A DNA stretch of 64,000 nt, from positions 1-64,000 of the forward strand of contig CAVPDC010000022.1 of the NCBI GenBank assembly GCA_963702595.1. The letters are read 5' to 3'. Numbering within the stretch: the stretch's first letter is position 1; each line of letters begins with the position of its first letter. This document shows positions 8,739-18,023 of this stretch, piece after piece. Below the pieces are notes generated by a model that was not told where the DNA came from, ran no database searches, and saw nothing but the letters and a program-made list of their open reading frames with translations. The DNA comes from JALORV01 sp963702595. Lineage in GTDB: Bacteria; Pseudomonadota; Gammaproteobacteria; Burkholderiales; Burkholderiaceae_F. Position numbers and translations under genes: made by a program.

Positions 8739-11183
8739 ATGGTTGCCCCCACCGCCAACATCGAATCAATGCCGGTCATCCGCAATCTCGCGGACTTCGA
8801 CCAGCAGTCGGGCAACGGGCTCGAACGCCTGATCTTCAACCACCGCATGGTGGTGATCGTCGCCTGCGCCCTGATCACGATCGTGCTGTTCGCCCTGGCG
8901 ACGCGCCTCAGCCTCAACGCGAGCTACGAGAAGATGCTCCCGCAGGGGCATCCGTACGTCTCGAACTATCTTGCGAACAAGAGCCAGCTGCGCGGTCTAG
9001 GCAACACGCTGCGAGTCGTCGTCGAGAACACCCAGGGCGACATCTTCGACCCCGAGTACCTCGACACGCTGAAGAAGATCAACGACGAACTCTTCCTGAC
9101 GCCGGGCGTGGACCGCGCCTGGGTCAAGTCGCTGTGGATGCCGGTCGTTCGCTGGGTCGAGGTGACCGAGGAAGGGTTCTCCGGCGGGCCGGTGATGCCG
9201 GACACCTACGACGGTTCGGCCAAGAGCATCGAGCGGCTGCGCGGCAACGTGCTGCGCGCCGGGCTCGTCGGCAACCTCGTCGCCAACGATTTCAAGTCGA
9301 GCACGATCGTAGTGCCGTTGCTCGACGTCGATCCCGCGACCGGCAAGCGGATCAACTACGGCGAACTGACGAAGTCGATCGAGCAGAACGTCCGCGCCAA
9401 GTTCGAAACGGCGGACGGCAAGTACAAGGTGCGCATCATCGGATTCGCCAAGATCATCGGCGAGCTGCTCGACGGCGTGCTGCAGGTGATGATGTATTTC
9501 GCCATCGCCTTCCTGATCGCGGCGGCGCTGCTGTTCAACTACACGCGCTGCTGGCGCAGCACGTCGCTGGTGCTGTTCTGTTCGCTGATCGCGGTGGTCT
9601 GGCAGATGGGCATCCTGGCGCTGATCGGCATCGGCCCCGATCCGTTCTCGGTGCTGGTGCCGTTCCTGATCTTCGCGATCGGCGTCTCGCACGGTGCGCA
9701 GAAGATGAACGGCATCATGCAGGACGTCGGCCGTGGCACGAACAAACTGGTGGCGGCGCGCTATACCTTCCGTCGACTGTTCGTCGCCGGTGTGACGGCG
9801 CTCCTCAATGGCGCGGCGGGCTTCCTCGTACTGCTGGTGATTCCGATTCCGGCGATCCGCGAACTGGCGACCGCGGCGACGATCGGCGTGTGCGTGTTGC
9901 TGTTCACCAACCTGGTGCTGCTGCCGGTGCTGCTGTCGTTCACCGGCGTGAGCCCGAAGGCCGCTGCGCGCAGCGTCCAAGAGGAAGAGTCCGGGGTCGG
10001 CGTGCGCGGCATCTGGGCCGTCATCGCACGCTTTGCCGACAACCGGTCCTGGGCCGCGGGCGCGATTGCGGTGGCGCTTGTGCTGGGCATCGGTGGCTTT
10101 TTCGTCTCGAAGCAGCTGCAGATCGGCGACCTCGATCCGGGCGCGCCGGAACTGCGGCCGAACTCGCGCTACAACATCGACAACGCCTTTATCACCAAGA
10201 ATTTCTCGCTGTCGTCCGACGTGTTCGCGGTCATCGTCAAGACGCCGACGGAAGGCTGCCTGAAGTACGACACGCTGATGCTGGCCGACCGACTCGCGTG
10301 GCAGCTGCAGCAGCTGCCGGAGGTGCAGACCACGGTCTCGCTGCCTGACATCGTCAAGCAGATCACCGCCGGCTCGTTCGAAGGCAATCCGAAGTGGCTG
10401 ACGCTGTCGCGCAACCAGGAAGTCCTGAACTACGGCGCCCAGCAGGCGGCGGTCAACAACCCGGATCTCTTCAACACCGAGTGTTCGGTGATGCCGGTGA
10501 TCGCGTTCCTCAAGGACCACAAGGCCGCCACGCTCGAAAAGGTCTCGGCCACGGTCGAGAAGTTCATCGCCGAGAACCCGGTGGCGGGCGTCGAGCTGCT
10601 GCCAGCGGCCGGCTCGGCTGGCATCGAGGCCGCGGTCAATCAGGTCGTCCGCAAGGCCTGGATCGAGATGCTGTTCTACATCTACGGCGTGGTGGCTGTG
10701 CTGTGCCTGATCGCGTTCCGCTCGTGGCGTGCGGTGATCGTCGCGCTGCTGCCGCTTGCGCTGACCTCGATCCTGTGCGAGGCGCTGATGGTGTGGCTCG
10801 GCATCGGCGTGAAGGTCGCCACGCTGCCGGTCATCGCGCTGGGTGTCGGCATCGGCGTCGACTACGCGCTTTATCTGTTGTCGGTGCAGCTCAACGGGCA
10901 GCGCCGCGGGCTCTCGCTGCCCGACGCCTATCGTGCCGCGCTGGCCTTCACCGGCCGCATCGTCGCGTTGGTGGGCTTCACGCTGGCCGCCGGCGTCATC
11001 ACTTGGGCCTGGTCGCCGATCAAATTCCAGGCCGACATGGGGATCCTGCTCGCCTTCATGTTCCTGTTGAACATGCTGGGGGCGCTGATCCTGATCCCCT
11101 CGCTGTCGTACTTCCTGCTGCCGACCTCGGCCGTCAGGACCAAGACCAAGTTGACCGAAAGCGCCGTCCCGCGCGCGGCCTGA
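8739..11183 (+). CDS. RND superfamily (MMPL/sterol-sensing-type) transporter
   Basis: An intact 814-residue inner-membrane transporter. A first TM helix (MVVIVACALITIVLFALATRL) precedes a periplasmic loop. Then comes a five-helix bundle (about residues 240-400), a second TM and loop, and a second bundle (about 640-790) with the MMPL hallmark GVGIGVDYALYLLSV. The short duplicated loops are typical of lipid or hydrophobic-molecule exporters rather than AcrB-type drug pumps. With the YCF48, DUF1329 and DUF1302 genes it could form an inner-membrane to outer-membrane export path. The substrate is unknown. Confidence 0.9.
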   Translation: MVAPTANIESMPVIRNLADFDQQSGNGLERLIFNHRMVVIVACALITIVLFALATRLSLNASYEKMLPQGHPYVSNYLANKSQLRGLGNTLRVVVENTQGDIFDPEYLDTLKKINDELFLTPGVDRAWVKSLWMPVVRWVEVTEEGFSGGPVMPDTYDGSAKSIERLRGNVLRAGLVGNLVANDFKSSTIVVPLLDVDPATGKRINYGELTKSIEQNVRAKFETADGKYKVRIIGFAKIIGELLDGVLQVMMYFAIAFLIAAALLFNYTRCWRSTSLVLFCSLIAVVWQMGILALIGIGPDPFSVLVPFLIFAIGVSHGAQKMNGIMQDVGRGTNKLVAARYTFRRLFVAGVTALLNGAAGFLVLLVIPIPAIRELATAATIGVCVLLFTNLVLLPVLLSFTGVSPKAAARSVQEEESGVGVRGIWAVIARFADNRSWAAGAIAVALVLGIGGFFVSKQLQIGDLDPGAPELRPNSRYNIDNAFITKNFSLSSDVFAVIVKTPTEGCLKYDTLMLADRLAWQLQQLPEVQTTVSLPDIVKQITAGSFEGNPKWLTLSRNQEVLNYGAQQAAVNNPDLFNTECSVMPVIAFLKDHKAATLEKVSATVEKFIAENPVAGVELLPAAGSAGIEAAVNQVVRKAWIEMLFYIYGVVAVLCLIAFRSWRAVIVALLPLALTSILCEALMVWLGIGVKVATLPVIALGVGIGVDYALYLLSVQLNGQRRGLSLPDAYRAALAFTGRIVALVGFTLAAGVITWAWSPIKFQADMGILLAFMFLLNMLGALILIPSLSYFLLPTSAVRTKTKLTESAVPRAA

Positions 11184-11186
11184 ACT

Positions 11187-11212
11187 CCGGTGGCGGATTG
11201 ATCCGCCACCGG
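11187..11212 (+). terminator. hairpin terminator after the RND gene
   Basis: A perfect 12-bp inverted repeat (CCGGTGGCGGAT / ATCCGCCACCGG) with a 2-base loop sits 3 bases after the stop and is followed by TCCCTTTCCC. The T-tract is weak, so efficiency is uncertain. Confidence 0.6.
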
Positions 11213-11666
11213 TCCCTTTCCCAAGGCTGCGAGTGCAGACCGGGCGGCTGCGTGTGGTGCCGCCCCGGCGTGAGGTTCGCCGAGTCTTTCGTCGAATAGA
11301 TTTGAGGACGCCGCGAACGACCCACCGATCGTCGCGGGCGTCGCCCGTCCCACGGGGAAGGCGCGGCCCCAATTGATCGTCGTGGCGAAAGAGGATCAAG
11401 ATACGACCGGCGACGGGCGCCGGCAGCGCATGGGCGAACTAGCCGAATGGTGGATGCCGGACGACGTTGCTTTCGTCGTAGATTGACTGCGCATGGCGAC
11501 CGGCAAGCTGCACAAGATAGAGCTGCGCAGGCAGTTCAGCACCTGACAGTTTCCAACGGCCTCATCGGGCCGGCAGGTTCCGGGAGCCACAAGCTCCGTG
11601 CATCCTCAATGCGGATGCATTAAGGCAAAAAATGAACGGTGCCACGAGCGCCGGGGTGGCGGAGAC
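11213..11666. other. gene-free stretch with an imperfect hairpin
   Basis: No ORF here looks coding. An imperfect inverted repeat at about 11308-11343 (GACGCC-GCG-AACGA against TCGTCGCGGGCGTC) is the only structure seen. The downstream part (11600-11640) is slightly AT-rich with a run of six A and may carry the promoter of the small membrane protein that follows. Confidence 0.5.
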
Positions 11667-11813
11667 ATGGACGAACACCAGAAGGGCGACTCGCCCGACC
11701 TGGATGCGGCACGGGGGCTCTTGCCGGCCATCGTGGTTGGCGCGGCCGTCTGGGCCATCGTCTTTGCGATCGCTGCGCTCCTGTGGGGCTGCACGGAGCT
11801 GACGGCGCACTGA
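11667..11813 (+). CDS. small single-pass membrane protein, unknown function
   Basis: A 48-residue ORF starting MDEHQKGDSPDLDAARG with a GGAG box 5 bases before the ATG. It has one strongly hydrophobic segment (LLPAIVVGAAVWAIVFAIAA) and a short tail LLWGCTELTAH. The shape (charged N-terminus, one helix, short C-terminus) fits a real small membrane protein. I do not recognise the family. A longer reading from 11598 exists but lacks a ribosome site. It lies 55 bases before the esterase gene and may share its promoter. Confidence 0.5.
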   Translation: MDEHQKGDSPDLDAARGLLPAIVVGAAVWAIVFAIAALLWGCTELTAH

Positions 11814-11868
11814 GCACGCTGGGGTACGCTGCGAGGCATATGTTCCCGCCCCGCATTCCATCCGCGCC

Positions 11869-12834
11869 ATGACTGTCGACGTCCCTTCCGCTGTCGCGGC
11901 AGCCTACGTACACCTGCGTGCTGCGCCAGGAGGCAGCATCAAGCGATGGCTGCTGCACTTCGTGCTGCGGATCGGCGTACGAAACTCGAAGATCAGTGTC
12001 GACGACATCGTTCGTCTGCGTCGCCACAACGAGACCTTCGATCGACGCTTCGGCGAGGTCGACCCGGCGCTGCGCCGGACGCCGCTGGAGGCTGGCGGCG
12101 TGACGGCCGAGTGGATCGAGGCGCCGGAGAGCCGTGCCGACCGCGTGATCTTCTATCTCCACGGGGGCGCCTTCTGCCTGCGCTTTCCCAGGACACATGC
12201 CGGGATGGTGGGCCGCTGGTGCCGCCGCCTCGGCGCGCGCGCGCTGATGGTCGACTACCGGCTCGCGCCGGAACATCGCTATCCGGCGGCGGTCGACGAC
12301 TGTGTGGCGGCCTATCGCTGGCTGCTGAACCACATCGATGCGAGCCAGATCATCATCGGCGGCGACTCGGCGGGCGGCAACCTGGCGCTGGCGTTGCTGC
12401 ATCGCCTGAAGGCGGAAGCGGTTCCGCTGCCGCGCTGCGCGGTGCTGCTGTCTCCGGTGGTCGACTTCACGCTGTCGAGCCCGAGCCTGTTGACCAATGG
12501 CGCGCGCGATCCGATGTTCACGCTCGCGAAGCTCGCGGCGTTCCGGCACCTCTACGCCGTGCCGGAGCAGTTTCTCGAACCGACGCTGTCGCCGCTCTTC
12601 GGAGACTTCACGGGCTTCCCGCCGTTGCTGTTCCAGGTCGGCGAGATCGAGATGCTGCGTGACGAGTCACTGCGCGCAGCGGCGCGCGCACATCGCGCGG
12701 ACGTCCAGGTGGAAGTCGATGTCTGGCGCGACATGGCGCACGTGTTCCAGGCGCTGTCGTTGCCGCAGTCGGCCGCGGCGGAAGCACGCATCGCCGCCTT
12801 CATCGAGAGGAACGCCGGATGGACCGCCGCCTGA
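11869..12834 (+). CDS. alpha/beta hydrolase of the hormone-sensitive-lipase type (esterase)
   Basis: A 321-residue serine hydrolase. It has the oxyanion-hole motif HGGAF (FYLHGGAFCL, about residue 100) and MVDYRLAPEHRYPAAVDD. The nucleophile motif is GGDSAGGN with the Ser at about residue 165. The acid lies in the VGEIEMLRDES region and the catalytic His in DMAHVFQ. These place it in the bacterial HSL (GDSAG) esterase family, which hydrolyses short- to medium-chain acyl esters. No signal peptide is evident. Its end overlaps the SNase-like gene by 16 bases, implying coupling. Confidence 0.9.
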   Translation: MTVDVPSAVAAAYVHLRAAPGGSIKRWLLHFVLRIGVRNSKISVDDIVRLRRHNETFDRRFGEVDPALRRTPLEAGGVTAEWIEAPESRADRVIFYLHGGAFCLRFPRTHAGMVGRWCRRLGARALMVDYRLAPEHRYPAAVDDCVAAYRWLLNHIDASQIIIGGDSAGGNLALALLHRLKAEAVPLPRCAVLLSPVVDFTLSSPSLLTNGARDPMFTLAKLAAFRHLYAVPEQFLEPTLSPLFGDFTGFPPLLFQVGEIEMLRDESLRAAARAHRADVQVEVDVWRDMAHVFQALSLPQSAAAEARIAAFIERNAGWTAA

Positions 12835-13343
12835 TCCCGTTCGTCGCCGTGCTGTGGCTGGCGTCGCCCTCGGCAATGACGCAGGCGAACACGGAGTTCG
12901 AAACCCGCGTGGTGCGGGTGGTCAGCGGCGACACCGTCATCGTGGAACGCGACGGCGGCGAAGTCGAACTGCGGCTGGCCGACATCGGCGCGCCGCAGGG
13001 ATCGCAGTTCCTGGCGCCATCGTCGCGCACGGCCGTGGATGGCATGGTCCGGAATCGGGCGGTACGGGTCCAGGTGACCGGGGTTGAAGAGGGCGTGCGC
13101 ATCTACGGACGCCTGTTCGCCGGCCGGCTCGACGTGGCCCGCGCCCAGGTGCAACGCGGCAATGCCTGGGTGTGCTGGGACTACGCGCTCGACTCCGAAC
13201 TGATGCCGGTCGAGAACGAAGCGCGGCGCCACCGACGGGGCGTGTGGCGCAGCATGATGGACGTCACCAGCCGCAGCGAATGCCGACGACGTCCGCCGGT
13301 GCCGGCACCGGCCGAACCGAAAGCTCAGGCCAAGCCCAACTGA
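12819..13343 (+). CDS. secreted SNase-like (thermonuclease-family) protein with altered catalytic residues
   Basis: A 174-residue protein with a signal peptide (LIPFVAVLWLASPSAMTQA) and an OB-fold SNase domain: VVRVVSGDTVIVE, ELRLADIGAPQ, YGRLFAGRLD, GNAWVCWDYA, HRRGVWRS. By alignment to staphylococcal nuclease, the equivalents of Asp21, Arg35 and Arg87 are present. Asp40 and the general base Glu43 are replaced: GAPQ where 'D.PE' is expected. Nuclease activity may therefore be lost. The tail is proline/alanine-rich. It overlaps the esterase gene. A gap of 242 bases without genes follows before the tetR-like gene. Confidence 0.8.
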   Translation: MDRRLIPFVAVLWLASPSAMTQANTEFETRVVRVVSGDTVIVERDGGEVELRLADIGAPQGSQFLAPSSRTAVDGMVRNRAVRVQVTGVEEGVRIYGRLFAGRLDVARAQVQRGNAWVCWDYALDSELMPVENEARRHRRGVWRSMMDVTSRSECRRRPPVPAPAEPKAQAKPN

Positions 13344-13550
13344 GGACCGGCGGCAACGCCAGGATTCAACGCCTCGCTCCGGCTCCGCGCGCCTGCCGGA
13401 TGCGGCTTGCCCGATCGACACCGCATTTCTGAGGCGCCGCGCATGGAGCGGGGCGCCGGCTTGCGCGGGGGCGCACCGCCGGATGCCGTGCGGAGCGGCG
13501 TGGGGTTGTTGCCGCTTCGCTCCCAGCAGACAGCCGCGCCTGCACCGGCG

Positions 13551-13579
13551 TTGCACGCAGACTTATACGGGCGTATAAA
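13551..13579 (+). promoter_or_regulatory. sigma-70-like promoter with overlapping palindromic operator for the TetR gene
   Basis: TTGCAC (13551-13556) and TATAAA (13574-13579) are separated by exactly 17 bases. A perfect inverted repeat TTATACGGGCGTATAA (13563-13578) covers the spacer and most of the -10 box. A regulator bound there would block RNA polymerase, which fits autorepression by the TetR protein encoded directly downstream. The predicted transcript start falls at about the ATG (13586), so the mRNA may be leaderless. Confidence 0.72.
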
Positions 13580-13585
13580 TCGCGG

Positions 13586-14248
13586 ATGGCCACGAAAGGT
13601 CCGACGACGTCGTCGCGCGAGCGCCTGCTGCGTGTAGGCGCGCGGCAGGCGCGGCGGGCGGGTCTGCGCTCCATCACCGTGCGCGGCGTCTGCCAGCAGG
13701 CGGACGCGAATCTGGGCAGCTTCGTCTATCACTTCGGATCGCGCGAGGCATTCTTGGCCGAAGTCATCGAGCGTTGGTACGCGCCGCTGCTCGAGCAGAT
13801 GTCGGCGACGGTCGACCGGGCGCTGCCGCCAAGGGCGCGCCTGCGGGAACTGGTGCTGCAACTCGGTGACTGGGCGGCCGCCAACAGCCGCTTCATCACG
13901 CACGTGCTGATGGATGCGGCTTCGGGAGAGGCTGCCGCCCAGCGGTTCGTCCGGTCGCTGGCGGACCGCCACCCGGCACTGATCCTGCGCGTCGTGGCCG
14001 AAGCGCAGCGCGCCCGCGAGTTGCCGCGCGGCGAACCGCTGAACGTGATGCTGTTCCTGATGGGCGCGATCGCGCTGCCCATCCTGCTGACTGACCGCCT
14101 GGCCGAAGCGAAGCTCGCGCCGGCTGAGCTGACGCGCACGCTGGTCCGGTTTGCACGCGAGCGCGCGCACCGCGTACAGCGTCTGGACTGGGCGCTGGGT
14201 GGATTGATCCGGGAGAGTCACGATGAGCCAATTCAAGCCCGGCATTGA
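13586..14248 (+). CDS. TetR-family transcriptional regulator of the downstream exporter
   Basis: A 220-residue repressor. The N-terminal helix-turn-helix reads SRERLLRVGARQARRAGLRSITVRGVCQQADANLGSFVYHFGSREAFLAEV in pieces: 'ITVRGVCQQADANLGSFVYHF' matches the TetR recognition region. The rest is a helical ligand-binding domain. No Shine-Dalgarno sequence precedes the ATG, in line with a leaderless start. It overlaps the HlyD gene by 26 bases, so it heads an operon with the HlyD and two ABC genes. By position it should sense the compound that the pump exports. Confidence 0.9.
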   Translation: MATKGPTTSSRERLLRVGARQARRAGLRSITVRGVCQQADANLGSFVYHFGSREAFLAEVIERWYAPLLEQMSATVDRALPPRARLRELVLQLGDWAAANSRFITHVLMDAASGEAAAQRFVRSLADRHPALILRVVAEAQRARELPRGEPLNVMLFLMGAIALPILLTDRLAEAKLAPAELTRTLVRFARERAHRVQRLDWALGGLIRESHDEPIQARH

Positions 14249-15197
14249 GGCTGCCCTGCTCGGCAGCCTACTGCTGGCGTTCGCCGCGTGCACGCGCGTC
14301 GACGCTGATCGCTTCAGCGGTTACGCCGAAGCCGACCTCGTTTACGTCGCGCCGGCGATTGGCGGGCGGCTGCAGTCGCTCGGTGTCGAACGTGGTGCGC
14401 GCGTGAACGCGGGCCAGATGCTGTTTGAACTCGAGCGCGACCCGGAGTCGCTCGAGCGCGCGACCGCCACGGCGCGCGCAGAAAAGGCGGCCTCGCAGGT
14501 GCGGAACCTGCGCAAGGGCAAACGCGTCGACGAGCTGCGGGCCATCGAGCAGCAGCTGGCGCAGGCCCGTGCGTCGCTGGCGTTGTCTGCCAGCGAACTC
14601 AAGCGCAGCGAAGCGCTGGTGGCGCAGGGATTTCTCTCCGTGAACCGGTTGGACGAACTGCGCGCCGCCCGCGACCGCGATGCAGCGCGTGTCGTCGAAG
14701 TGCAGGCGCAGCTCGCCACCGCACGCGATGCGGCACGGCCCGATGAGATCGCCGCGGCGGAGGCCGAGCAGCGCGCGGCGGAGAGCGAGCTGGCCTCCTC
14801 GCGCTGGCGCGAGGATCAGATGCGCGGCGTCGCCGTGCGGGCGGGCGCGGTGCAGGACGTGATGTACCGGCCGGGCGAGTGGGTCGCGCAGGGCTCGCCC
14901 GTCGTTGCGCTGCTGCCGGACGGCGCGATCAAGGTGCGGTTCTTCGTGCCGCAGGCCGCACTCGCAAGAGTCCGCGTCGGCGACTCGGTGGCGGTGAGCT
15001 GCGACGGCTGTCCGACGGGCATGACGGCGCGCGTGGCATTCGTTTCGGACCAGGCTGAGTACACGCCGCCGGTCATTTACAGCAACGAGAGCCGCGCCAA
15101 GCTCGTCTTCATGGTCGAAGCGAAGCCGGACGAGAAGACCGCACCGCAGCTCAAGCCCGGCCAGCCGGTCGACGTCCGCCTCTCTCCGGGCTCCTGA
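14223..15197 (+). CDS. HlyD-family periplasmic adaptor of an ABC exporter (YbhG/YhiI type)
   Basis: A 324-residue membrane-fusion protein. The N-terminus has a hydrophobic segment ending LLLAFAACTR, which could be a lipobox. A first barrel/lipoyl half follows (YVAPAIGGRLQSLGVERGARVNAGQMLFEL), then a long coiled-coil hairpin (about residues 75-200, rich in Ala, Glu, Arg). The second lipoyl half reads VRAGAVQDVMYRPGEWVAQGSPVVALLPDG, followed by a beta-barrel. The order and partners (ATPase, then permease) match the YbhG-YbhF-YbhS/R type of exporter. It should link the inner-membrane ABC permease to an outer-membrane channel, which is not encoded here. Confidence 0.9.
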   Translation: MSQFKPGIEAALLGSLLLAFAACTRVDADRFSGYAEADLVYVAPAIGGRLQSLGVERGARVNAGQMLFELERDPESLERATATARAEKAASQVRNLRKGKRVDELRAIEQQLAQARASLALSASELKRSEALVAQGFLSVNRLDELRAARDRDAARVVEVQAQLATARDAARPDEIAAAEAEQRAAESELASSRWREDQMRGVAVRAGAVQDVMYRPGEWVAQGSPVVALLPDGAIKVRFFVPQAALARVRVGDSVAVSCDGCPTGMTARVAFVSDQAEYTPPVIYSNESRAKLVFMVEAKPDEKTAPQLKPGQPVDVRLSPGS

Positions 15198-15209
15198 GGC
15201 GCAGGCTCG

Positions 15210-16113
<904 letters not shown>

Positions 16114-16136
<23 letters not shown>

Positions 16137-17340
16137 GCGAAGCGCCGGGCCGCCCCAAGCGAGCTCGCGCCGCAGCGCGCAGCGCGGAGGCTCCCACGAC
16201 CGCCCGCGGCGCTGGGCGCTCTCGCTCGAACGCATCGGCGCCGTGCTGCGCAAGGAATTCATCCAGCTACGGCGCGACCGACTGACGTTTGCGATGCTGA
16301 TCGGCGTGCCGATCATGCAACTGGTGCTGTTCGGCTACGCGATCAATTCGGATCCCAAGCACCTGCCGACAGCGGTCGTTGCGCTCGACCAGTCACCTAT
16401 GGTCCGCGCCATCGTGCGGGCGGCACAGAACACCGATTACTTCCGCATCATCGAAGTCGGATCGGAAAGCGAGGCCGAGCGCCTGATCGCGCGGGGTGAC
16501 GTGCAGTTTGCGCTGGTCTTCCCGTCGGACTTCACGGCGCGCCTGGTGCGTGGGGAGTCGCCCGCGATGGCGGTGTATGCGGACGCGACCGACCCGGCGG
16601 CGACCGGCACCGCCGTGTCGGCGCTGCAGAAGCTGCCGCAGCTCGCGCTGCGCAACGACCTGCACGGGCCGCTCGCGCGGCTGGCACCGGACCGCGAACC
16701 GTTCCAGGTCATCGTGCACAAACGCTACAACCCGGAGGGACTGACCAATTACAACGTCGTGCCGGGCCTGATGGGCGTGATCCTGACGATGACGCTGGTC
16801 ATGATGACGGCGATGGGCATGACGCGCGAGCGCGAGCGCGGCACGCTGGAGAACCTGCTTGCCACGCCGGTGCGTCCGATCGAGGTGATGATCGGCAAGA
16901 TCGTGCCCTACGTGATCATCGGCTATATCCAGGTGCTGATCGTGTTCACCGCGGCGCGCCTGCTTTTCGAGGTGCCGATGTTCGGAAACTTCGTACTGCT
17001 GTCATCGGCGATCGTGCTCTTCATTGTCGCGACTCTCGGCGTCGGCTTTACCTTCTCGACACTGGCGCGCTCGCAGATGCAGTCGATGCAGATGACGATG
17101 TTCTTCTTCCTGCCCAACATCCTGCTGTCGGGCTTCATGTTCCCGTTCCGGGGCATGCCGCGCTGGGCACAGTGGATCGGCGAGGCGCTGCCGCTGACGC
17201 ACTTCCTCCGCATCGTGCGCGGGGTGATGCTGAAGGGTGCGGGGCTCGCCGACATCCTGCCCCAGGTCTGGCCGATTGCACTGTTCATCGTCGTCGTCGG
17301 GATCATCGGGCTCAAGCGCTACAAGCAGACGCTGGACTGA
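16114..17340 (+). CDS. ABC-2 type permease (YhhJ/YbhS-like)
   Basis: A 408-residue inner-membrane protein. An N-terminal Ser/Arg-rich tail of about 40 residues precedes the amphipathic RIGAVLRKEFIQLRRDRLT and the first helix (FAMLIGVPIMQLVLFGYAI). A large periplasmic domain (about 75-220) is followed by five helices with MTRERERGTLENLLATPVRPIEVMIGK, the ABC-2 hallmark. Only one permease is encoded, so it probably works as a homodimer, unlike YbhS/YbhR. A later start within the tail is possible. The substrate is unknown; relatives export drugs or small hydrophobic compounds. Confidence 0.9.
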
Positions 17341-17378
17341 CGACCCGGAGTCACGTCGCGGCGCGCTACGCTTCGCGC

Positions 17379-17951
17379 ATGGATCGTCGCCGCTTTGTGA
17401 CGCTGATATTGAACGCGCTGCTGGCGGCCGCGGCGCCGGCAGCGGCGGTCGCCGTCGACACCCGCGTTTCGGTGTCCCGGCGCGGCGATGTGTTCCTGAT
17501 CGACGCCGTGCTGGTGGCGCCCGTGACCGGGCGCGAGGCGTGGGGAGTCCTGACCGACTTCGACGCGATGAGTGCCTTTGTGCCCAACCTCGAAACCAGC
17601 CGTGTCACGGCGCGCAGCGGGGAACGCCTCCGGGTCGAGCAGTCAGGCGTGGCGCGCTGGGGCCTGTTGGTGCACTCGTACTCGTTGGTGCGCGAGATCG
17701 AAATGGAACCGATGCAGCTGGTGCGTTCGCATTCCCTCGCGGAGTCGCAAACTCAGGTGCGTTCCGTGACGCGCTTTGCCAGCGTCGCCGAGGGCACCGA
17801 GATCCGTCACCACATCGAGATCAGCGTCGATACATGGATGCCCGCCGCGCTGGTTGAGCCGTTCCTGCGGCATGAAGTGCGCGAGCAGTTTGACGCGGTC
17901 GTCGCCGAGATGCTGCGCCGTCGCGCGGCCGAGGTTCAGCCACCGCGTTGA
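17379..17951 (+). CDS. SRPBCC-fold (polyketide cyclase/START-like) protein with signal peptide
   Basis: The start at 17379 opens MDRRRFVTLILNALLAAAAPAAA, a signal or anchor sequence with a possible Tat-like RRRF. The mature part, about 165 residues, follows the SRPBCC order: REAWGVLTDFDAMSAFVPNLETSRV, then paired strands, ending with a long C-terminal helix VEPFLRHEVREQFDAVVAEM. Such folds bind hydrophobic ligands in a cavity. It lies 38 bases after the permease, so it may belong to the export operon. The function is not known. Confidence 0.78.
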   Translation: MDRRRFVTLILNALLAAAAPAAAVAVDTRVSVSRRGDVFLIDAVLVAPVTGREAWGVLTDFDAMSAFVPNLETSRVTARSGERLRVEQSGVARWGLLVHSYSLVREIEMEPMQLVRSHSLAESQTQVRSVTRFASVAEGTEIRHHIEISVDTWMPAALVEPFLRHEVREQFDAVVAEMLRRRAAEVQPPR

Positions 17952-18023
17952 GCCGGGCCGTCGCCCGGGACGAGTAAGATCGCTGCCCGGAAACAATTCC
18001 AAAACGAAGAACAGGAGCTCAGC

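Noticed and set aside
8997..11399. 800-codon open frame on the minus strand opposite the RND gene
   Set aside because: High-GC codon bias leaves the antisense frame open. The protein is Arg/His/Gln/Asp-rich with no fold-like pattern, while the plus strand has a well-known transporter.
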